Source: Coprinellus micaceus
Lineage: Eukaryota; Basidiomycota; Agaricomycetes; Agaricales; Psathyrellaceae
Assembly (NCBI GenBank): GCA_951394405.1
Contig: OX596335.1
Span: 1,922,001 to 1,986,000, forward strand
Direction of reading: 5' to 3'
DNA length: 64,000 bases
Shown: piece by piece, positions 56,392 through 64,000 of the stretch
Numbering within the stretch: the first letter of the stretch is position 1
Layout: each line of letters opens with the position of its first letter
Translations under genes and position numbers: made by a program
The notes under the pieces: model-generated
Told to the model about the DNA's origin: nothing
Database searches by the model: none
Seen by the model: the letters and a program-made list of their open reading frames with translations, nothing else

Positions 56392-59300
56392 ATGTCCAGC
56401 TACAATCGACGCCCCACGACGGCGCGTTCGACGAGGCCAGGCACAGCGCGCCCTCAAACCGGCGTCTCGACAGTGCACCAGGAACCTAGTTTTCTCATTT
56501 CCCTCCTCGAAGGCCGTGGAGTCTCGCGTGAGGTTGGACTCGCCGCGTTCAATAAGGATACCGGCGAGGTGAACTTGGTTCAGGTCTTGGCTTTACACAT
56601 TCCTTCTTGACTAGAGCTCATGTATGCGCAGATTGCAGACTGCCAAACATACGTCAAGACTCTGCACCAGATGCATTTGCATTATCCTACGACCGTGCTC
56701 GTCCCGGACACCTTTCTCTCAGCACCGGACGCGGCATTTGCGCCTTCGGGCAAGAGGAGCACCGCTACCAGTCTCCTCGTCGAGTATATTGAAGAAGAGT
56801 TCCCTGAGTGCCAAATCGAGCCCGTCGCGCGAAAGTACTGGAACGACGGCGGCGGTAAACATGGACCGAGCCTATTTTCGAGCCCGGTGCTGAGTATATG
56901 CGTTCATTATAGGACTCGAGTTCATTTTGCAGCTCTGCGTCGACGATAACGAGCGCGCAGGAACGCTTCTGGCTGTGTCTAACAAGTGCTTTGCACCCTT
57001 TTTTGCGTGCCCCTTTCACGGTCGCTCACCGCACACAGATACTACGCCCTCTCCGCCGCATGTGCCCTCTTCAAGTATGTTGAAGCCAAGCTTAATACAC
57101 GCTTCGCCCCGGGTTCCCTGCGCATTCGCCACGTCCCCGTTGAAGGGACGATGATGATCGACAGGGAGACGGCGTTGAACCTGGAGCTCGTTGGCAATAT
57201 GCACTCGAGAAAGTCGACGCATTCTTTATTTGGGACGTTGAACCACACCTATACGGCCATGGCGACAAGGCTTTTGCGAGTCAATATCTTATCACCGATT
57301 TTGGGTACCTCATTTCAGCGCACAGTTTTCCAGAACTAACGTGTTCCAGTGCAATCCTCGCTTGACGCAAGGCTCGATGCCGTGGAGGGTAAGCCGCTTC
57401 TATCGAACAAGGTTTACTTGGCTCACCCTGCCCAGAACTCGTCAACTCGGAAGACCGCTTCAACGCTCTGAGAGACTCGCTCAAGCCCATGAACAAGATG
57501 GACTTCGACAAGCTCATCGTCTCTGTCAGTCCTCTACACCCTTCTCTCTCAACGCTTACCCCTGTCCCTTAGCTCGCCTCCACCGAGACCACCCCCTCCC
57601 TCTCCGCCAAGCCAGCCTCCCAGCGCGTCTCCCAGATGCTCTCTCTCCGCAGCGTTGTTACGCAGCTCCCTGGCCTACGGGGGGCGCTAGATGGATGTAA
57701 AAGCCAACTACTCAGGATTATATGCGACATGGTGTCTGACCAGAGGATTGATGAGATCGAGGGCTTGATTGCGCGGAATCTGAACGAAGAGTGTGGACCG
57801 GCAAAGGTGTATTTCGTCTGCTTCATGCCGCAGGTTGATCGTTAACGTACGTTTGGTCGGCTGGTAGGGTGGAATTGGGGCGGTGAACGCTCGTGTATAT
57901 GCTGTCAAGGCGCACCAAAACCGCCTCCTTGATGTCGCGAGGGAGACGTATAAGGAGAATGTGGGCGACATATACCAATTGAACAAGAGCCTGAGTGCAG
58001 AACATGATCTGCCCTTGACGCTAGTCTATCAGGTTTCCCCGCATCACCACCTCCCCGCGTAGTTATTGCTAACGCCAGTTATCGTCTTTCAGGAAAGCGG
58101 CTTTGTCTTCTCGGCGAAGAGCGCAGATATAGACGGGAGAGAGCTACCACCCGGGTTCATTAACGCCGTCCTGAAGAAGGGCAGGTATATGTTTTCAAGT
58201 ATGGAGTTGGTTGGTCTCTTTCTCCCTCTTTCTCCCTCTGAAATTTGCTGACGCGGCACCCGCACAGAAAAAGATGAACGCCAGGATGAAAGATGCCCTC
58301 GATGAGTCGCTGCTGCTCAGTGACAAAATCATCCAGGACCTCACTGTGGAGGTTCTTGTTCACGCTGGAGCGCTGTACAAGGCTTCTGAAGCGGTGAGAG
58401 GAAAACCTATACAGGGTGATATATGTTGATGATTTGAAAGGTCGCGCTTATTGATATGTTGTGGTCATTCGCGCATGCGTCTATCAGCGAGTTCTTCCCT
58501 CCGTCTTTGAGGATGGCACAAGGTCTAACCGGGTTTGAAAAACCCACCAGTTCGGCAATATGGTGTGCCACCCTCCTTCTCGATGTCAGGCCCAAATCTT
58601 GACATTTCTGTCGGCCTCCTTTTTCAGTTCGTCCGGAGTTCACAGGCACGCTCGCCATCAAAGGAGGCAAGCACCCCGTACTCGAGATGGTGCAGGCTGC
58701 TGGGACGCTCGTGCCCAACGACGTCTATTGCGACGCCTCAAGTTCGTTCCAGGTTATCCAAGGACCCAAGTGCGCGTCTCTAGTCTACTCCTTTCTCACC
58801 TACTTGCTGGCGTTGTTATACCCCTGACACACCTTCCCTCATACATTTAAACAGCATGTCAGGCAAAAGCACCTATCTCCGACAACTAGGCCTCCTCACA
58901 ATCATGGCTATGATCGGGTGCTTTGTCCCTGCTGAATACGCCTCTTTCAAGCTCTTCGACGCACTGTTGACGCGCCTGTCGAATGACGATGATTTAGAGA
59001 GGGGGTTGAGCACATTTGCGAACGAGATGACGAGTAGTGCCATGATTCTAGGTAAGTATGTGTTTCTCAGTATAACAGGGCAGAAATAACTGATGACCAT
59101 GCCGTAGGACTGGCGACCCCAAGCTCGTTGGTGCTGATTGACGAGCTCGGGAGGGGGACGAGTCCGAGAGAGGGTGTGGGGATCTCGCATGCGATTGCGG
59201 AGGCGTTGATCGCGGCGAAGGTGCGCTTTCTGGCACTTGCACTTATATCGCGTGGTTGAATCAGGGGAGTGTAGCCCTGCGTGTTCTTCGCAACGCACTT

Positions 59301-59963
59301 TAACGAGCTGAGTACGACGCTTTCGAAGCATCCTTCTGTCGTCAAGTGAGTTGTTCGTACGCGGTCTCAACTCCGACGCAAACACGTTAACCTCTGTGGC
59401 TGGGAAGTCTTCATCTGTCGGTCCAGCGTACAGCCCGAACGGCGACGAACTTCGGGATGGTATTCCGGTACAAGTGCGCAGATGTTTTCATTATGCCCCG
59501 AGGCAGGTCTGGCTCAACGGTTGACAGGATTTTGGATGGCGTATCTGAGCATACCTCTCACTACGGTTTGTTCACGTTACCTATGTGTGTTTCACCGGTA
59601 TTCATTGCTACTGGGCGCCGTAGGTTTGGAGCTCGCGCGTCTCGCCGATCTCCCCTCCGACATTCTCCAAGAAGGTCAGCGTGTGGCCGCGAAGCTAGCG
59701 GAGTTACAGAAGAAACAGGAGGAAGAGAGCGAAGGTTCGCAGATTGCGTTGAGGAGGAAGGTGCTTTTGAGGGTAAGTGCTTCGCGACCTTCTGCGAGAG
59801 AATAGACCTAGCTGACCATTGCCGCACCACTGCGACTACGAATTCACAGCTCCGAACGCAGTTAAAGCAAGTGCTAAATCACTCGACACTGCCCGACGAG
59901 GATCTCCTGGAGTATTTGAAGAGGTTTCATAGGGACATTGCCAAGGCGTTTGTGAATCTGTAG
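56392..59963 (+). CDS. MSH4: meiotic MutS homologue Msh4
   Basis: Nineteen predicted exons (56392-56583, 56632-56854, 56913-56985, 57039-57304, 57350-57388, 57436-57524, 57573-57806, 57868-58032, 58093-58209, 58268-58393, 58441-58522, 58628-58769, 58855-59051, 59108-59220, 59275-59345, 59408-59473, 59528-59565, 59624-59772, 59850-59963) keep one frame: 831 residues. Msh4 pairs with Msh5 and stabilises recombination intermediates that become meiotic crossovers. Motifs: [17 protein letters not shown] near the start, Walker A GPNMSGKST (about 580), STFANEM, Walker [13 protein letters not shown] (about 660) and [13 protein letters not shown]. As in other Msh4 proteins, the N-terminal mismatch-binding domain is absent. 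Some splice sites (56583 donor, 58522 donor, 59528 acceptor) were chosen to keep family residues and are less certain. Confidence 0.9.
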
Positions 59964-60918
59964 CACGGCCTCGGAAATTACTATCCACACAAGCGAAATT
60001 GCAAGCCACCCAGGAATTTTACTCACCCAGCCCATTGTGCATCCGACTCGGGGTATATCGGGGACCACAGCTACCAGACAAGCCCAAGCAACATGACACC
60101 GGTTCCCAAAAGGCGCAGTCCATGTACGCTACATGGCATGCTCGTTGTCGCGAACCGCACCGACACAGTCACCTGGGATCACAGCATGGGATCCATTCTT
60201 TACAGAGACCTCGACCTCCCATCTCCTCGAGTGTGCAAACTACTCAAGAGAACAGTCGAACACCACCCTACCAAACCACCGAATCTCGTCTGAACCACTG
60301 TGAGGCTCATTCGGGGGACCCCTGTAACGCATCATGCGCGCCTGCGCGAATGTTCAAGAGTACCACAACTCATATCGAGAGCCAAGCTAGAAGAGACCAT
60401 TCGGCACCACTACCGCACTGCTGAAGCGCTGAAGCACTTGACGACATCCGAGACACCCTTCATTCGATCTTCGCGAATGTCGCCCACCTCCGTCTATTAC
60501 TCCGGATCGGCATTGGGCGGCCCCGCCTCTCACCAGCGGCCCACCCATCGCTCGCGCAACCTGGAACCATGCATGTTCCCGAGGATGTACTTCGTGAATA
60601 CGCTTGTGAGGAGAGGATGGGATACTTTTGGATACTTTTGCTCGAGACTGCACGCGTAGGCGGCCGAGGAAAACGGAATGGCGCCTGCTGTTGAACGATG
60701 AGCAAATTCACTGAAAAAGAGGGAAGCTACTTTCGTGGGTCCCTGCCGCAGCGTCGAACAGCATCGCTCGTCTCCGGCATTCGGAATCTTGTAAACAACG
60801 AAGAAGCTTCTGAATTAAGTATGAACGCATCCGCAATTGGTCGATACAAACCGTGAGCAGCGACTACCGTACACGCGGATGATTACACTAATTCATAACG
60901 AGGTCAGGAGATGATGTC
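59964..60918. other. no gene seen
   Basis: Sequence between the convergent MSH4 and secreted-family pseudogene. A plus-strand frame (59999-60424) has a His/Ser/Thr-rich translation of low complexity and no motif. I do not consider it a gene. Confidence 0.5.
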
Positions 60919-62083
60919 TTAGTAGTAACCGTAGCCGTCACCGACAATGTCGACAGCAGGTCCAGGAGGGCGTATGCGGGGGGTTGGACGACAGGAGTAG
61001 GAACGGGCGCGTACTGAGGGGCGTAATACCCGGGGCTGGGAGGAGGGTAGTACGAAGGGGGGTACGAGGAAGGACCCCTGTGACCAGCCGGAGGGCTTCC
61101 ACTCCAGGAATTCGGGTTGCGAGCGGGGGCTGGGGCAGACTTCCCGTTAGATGGCCTGGAAGGCCTCTTGTTATCGGGCTTCCTGGCCTTTGGCTTGCTA
61201 GTAGACGGTCGTCTGGCGTTGGGCTTGCTCGTGGAAGCCCTCTTAGTTCCAGGAGTGCGAGCAGAGGGCCTCTTGGCTCCGGGAGCGGCGCGAGTGGAAG
61301 GCCTTTTGGTGCTGGGGGTGCAAGCAGAGGGTTTCTTGGTCCCAGGAGTGCGAGTCGAGGGCTTCCCGGTGCCTGGGGTGCGGGTAGACGGCTTACTGGT
61401 AGAGGGCTTCTTGGTTCCCGGGGTCTTGGGAGTCCTGGCGGATGGCCTCCTGGTGCTCGAAGTCCTGGTCAACGGCTTCTTGGTCCCAGGCAGCTTGGGC
61501 GTCTTCGTCAGTGGTTTTTTGATTCCCTGGGTCTTGGTGGAGGGCTTCTTGGTTCCCGGTGCCCTGGTGGAAGGCGCCTTGGACGACTTAGTCTCAGTCT
61601 GGGCCCTGAACTTGGACGAAGGTTTGGTTTCGACTGGGGGAGTGGTGCGGGAGACTCCCGTCGAAGACATCTCCTTGGACGAAGTCCTGGGCATCTCTGG
61701 GGCGGCAGAAAACTCCTTAGTCGGACGAACCGTTCCTGAGGATTTCTTCACGACATTGACGACCGTGCTTCGAGTCTCGAAACCCCCCATATCCTCTAAA
61801 CCACGAGCGTCGTAGTCGCTCATTTCCTCCCAGTCGCGGGAGTCGATCTCGCTGGACCCGTTCCAATCGCGAGCCTCGATGGCCTCCATGTCAATGGTAA
61901 GACCGCGACTGGTGGTCGGGGACCTCACACTCGACAAGGGTGTTCTCGCCAGAGAGGTCCTGATGCGGTGAGCAAGGAAGACTGAGATAATGAGTGTGCA
62001 TCGCGTACCACTGGGAGAGCGAAGACACTGCTGCCCTTTATGGCGAGCATGGCAGTCAAAACAAATGAAGCAGTGACACGCAT
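60919..62083 (-). pseudogene. secreted Lys/Pro-rich repeat protein, paralogue 2 (frameshifted)
   Basis: Exon 1 (62083-62009) encodes signal peptide MRVTASFVLTAMLAIKGSSV, matching the 52.6-kb paralogue in length (25 codons) and intron position (62008-61960). Exon 2 starts in the expected frame (GENTLVE), but a ~5-nt deletion near 61925 shifts it. Downstream the family continues in another frame with ARDWNGSSEID, TPGTKKPSTR-type units and a Tyr/Pro-rich tail (PPSYYPPPSPGYYAPQYAP). A second frameshift near 60965 puts the conserved VDIVGDGYGYY end (TAA 60919-60921) out of frame. The long Lys/Ala stretch is replaced by Ser/Thr-rich sequence. Either a pseudogene or a copy with two assembly errors. 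Confidence 0.72.
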
Positions 62084-62320
62084 GTTGAGCATTAAAGTGG
62101 GTGGCTGCGAAAAGTGAGCGACTGCATGGCACCGTAACGGTGAGCGTGATGCGTAGGTCGTAGCAGGAATGAGCACGATGTACTCTCGCGAGAGAGGGAT
62201 GGGAGGTGTTTTGGTTAGCAAGAAATAGGGCCAGCCTAAATCTGGAGAGACGATCGAATACGTCAGTGGTGTTCGATGACTGCGCCGGGCACTCTGAGGA
62301 AAGAGGGGCAAGCGCAATAG

Positions 62321-62360
62321 CTATTATATAGGCCTTCGAACCTCCCTTCCCGGTTTAACG
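62321..62360 (-). promoter_or_regulatory. TATA promoter block of paralogue 2
   Basis: On the minus strand it reads TTAAACCGGGAAGGGAGGTT then AAGGCC and TATATAAT (62323-62330), matching the block at 52270-52310 almost base for base. It lies about 240 bp upstream of the start codon. The stretch holding the possible 5' UTR intron donor of paralogue 1 is missing here. Confidence 0.65.
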
Positions 62361-63926
62361 CCAATAATGTCAGCAATTTTGCATGCCGTTTGGTTGGTCT
62401 TTTCTCTGGTTCTCTGGAAGTGTATACTGCGGCTAACTAGCCATCGAGATGACCTCCAACTCAAATTGGTAAGGCCTTGCCATTCGCAGTGCGGAAGACC
62501 CTTGTACCCCCAGGATGGGCGTCAGATTGTGATTCAAATAACTGTGTTGTCCGTCAGCGCCCAGGTTGCCATGTTTCAGCTCTCCGGACCTAAGTCGCCG
62601 TACAAGCCTTTATGGGCTGCCAGATGCGTTCCAACTTCCAAGAGTCCAGAAGGAAGGTCTCCGAACTAACACAGTACACCATTGTCTATAGGCAGTTTTA
62701 TGATCGAGCCTTGATGACTCTAAAGCTTCTTGTTGTGCTCACCTTGTGCTTATGTCTGGCATATGCAGAAAAGAGATCATTCGGCGCGTGATGGAGCCCT
62801 AGTTGTACTGTGCCGATGACAGAGTATCGAACTTTTCGACTTCGATGTGGATGTTGTGGAAGAGAGGATGATGTCGATCAAGCGCAGCGCCGCCTCAGCT
62901 ATTTGCGCACGCTTAGACGGCCACAAATTTAAGGCAATGCTAGACTTGGCCTTTCATGTCACCGGAAGGGGCAAACACCCCAGTTTATTTATTTATTTAT
63001 TTTTAGTGGGGCTTATGATTTCGGATACTAGGTTACACAGAAACGTGCCTAGCCAGTCGTTGTTTCTAGGGTTACCTAGAAGCAGCGACACTCTCAACGT
63101 CCTTTCATCTCTCAATCGTTTGTTGATGTTCCGATGAAAACATGTCCCCGGATATCTCTAACTTGAAGTATAGACGGTGCGAGAGGTGGATTCAGAGGGC
63201 TAAACGTCCATCAAATGTCCGTCGGCTTCTATCTTGGAAAAACGCATTGTTGCCGTCTACCCAGCCCCCGAGCCGGGCGCCCTAAACGCTACTCCAGTTG
63301 ACCAGCTCGCGCATCGTCTGCAGGTCTGGGATTCCGAGTGGGTTTCTCTGTATGCATTCTGTGCGGCAATAGTGATTCCGGATCATCGATCTATCATCTT
63401 CAATTATTGCAGTAACTTCGTTGGTGATCCATCAGAAAATGCTGGGCGGTTCATGAAAGTAATCTCCGGGCATTCCTTGACCTCGGTGAGGGCCCGGGGT
63501 GGTAATTGTTGGGCTCCTTACTGCGGGGGAGCCAGGCCCCACAACCAGGGGAATTGCGACCTTCCCGGACTAATTCTCCACCCGACAATGATTTCGAGCA
63601 TGTAGTATGCTCTCAGATTTGTTGTCTGGCTCGGTGAGTCCGACAAGCTACGGCGGCGCCCACACCTGTAAACAAGTACAAACATCGAGAATTGGATTCT
63701 GGATAAGCGCCAAACGATCGCGTGAGCTGTATCTGGCCTTTGGAGCCTCCTGTGCGCTCATGACGTCTCACCTGTAATTTATTAATATGGATACTACTGA
63801 GGAGGGTATTTACGAACGGGCGGTGGGTCTGGAAGCAAATGGGTTGAGGAATAAACAGGTGGGTATTGGATACACTAGTCGACAGTGAGCCTTTACAGTG
63901 CGTTGTAGGAACACCAGGTAGGTCGC
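62361..63926. other. intergenic, weak open frame only
   Basis: No convincing gene. A plus-strand frame 63234-63605 (about 123 codons, with TPVDQLAHRLQVWDSEWVSL) has some protein-like character but no recognised family or neighbours supporting it. A short TTTA microsatellite lies at 62983-63004. Confidence 0.4.
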
Positions 63927-64000
63927 TTAGTAGTAGCCGTAGCCGTCGCCAACGATGTCGATAGCGGGAGGGGCATACGCCGGAGGCTGGACGGCGGGAC
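63927..64000 (-). CDS. secreted repeat protein, paralogue 3 (C-terminus only)
   Basis: The last 23 codons read VQPPAYAPPAIDIVGDGYGY plus a final Tyr and stop TAA (63927-63929), then run off the window edge. The Pro/Ala/Tyr tail and GDGYGYY terminus match paralogue 1 and the out-of-frame end of paralogue 2. It is in the same orientation as paralogue 2, suggesting local tandem duplication. Whether the rest is intact cannot be seen. Confidence 0.75.
   Translation of the reverse strand, partial: PAVQPPAYAPPAIDIVGDGYGYY

Noticed and set aside
59474..59506. 33-nt intron in MSH4 ending at GAGGCAG
   Set aside because: Too short for an intron. Using the acceptor at 59525-59527 instead gives [14 protein letters not shown], which fits the family.
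59999..60424. 141-codon plus-strand frame after MSH4
   Set aside because: Low-complexity His/Ser/Thr translation with no motif, splice structure or paralogue. Likely a chance frame in GC-rich DNA.
60984..61815. Gly-rich plus-strand frames of 230-250 codons
   Set aside because: Shadows of the minus-strand secreted-family pseudogene repeats.

Overview
The window looks like nuclear DNA of a filamentous basidiomycete (Agaricomycetes-like). The evidence is short introns of about 50-80 bp with GTRNGT donors, densely split genes, and the transposon set: Tad-like LINEs, Ty1/copia, hAT and Tc1-type elements with the cysteine-rich transposase common in mushrooms. No bacterial, organellar or viral genes were seen. 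All coordinates and splice sites were read by eye. No similarity search was run, and family names rest on recognised motifs.

Positions 1-39,811 are a nested transposon cluster. The main substrate is one Tad/I-like LINE family: APE-type endonuclease, reverse transcriptase and RNase H in ORF2, and a zinc-knuckle ORF1 that overlaps ORF2 by 8 nt. At least seven copies or fragments lie in both orientations. They are cut by other elements, many with intact target-site duplications (TSDs): a 2.5-kb CAGCTG-rich non-autonomous element, several hAT-like elements with 8-bp TSDs, a MULE-like element, four solo LTRs, SINE-like retroposons sharing the LINE 3' tail, and further LINE insertions. The 3' half of a copia element (5995-9529) is inserted in a LINE and carries an insertion itself. 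From 29,869 to 37,554 a decayed hAT transposase gene contains a second hAT-like element, which in turn contains a Tc1-like transposon with a nearly intact four-exon transposase gene and a third small hAT-like element.

From about 40 kb the sequence is mostly single-copy and gene-rich: SMN1 (+), ARP5 (-), NIC96 (+), a decayed hypothetical gene (+), a secreted Lys/Pro-rich repeat protein (+), SEC4/RAB8 (-), MSH4 (+), then two further members of the secreted repeat family (-), one frameshifted and one cut by the window end. ARP5/NIC96 and SEC4/MSH4 are divergent pairs. The first pair is separated by a 716-bp hAT-like MITE inserted into what was originally about 139 bp; the second pair shares only 122 bp.

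The conserved genes serve separate housekeeping or meiotic roles: snRNP assembly, INO80 chromatin remodelling, nuclear pore scaffold, exocytosis and meiotic crossover. They are not an operon-like pathway. The more novel content is the secreted repeat-protein family with a conserved GDGYGYY C-terminus, the tRNA-like solo LTR, and the depth and datability of the nested insertions.
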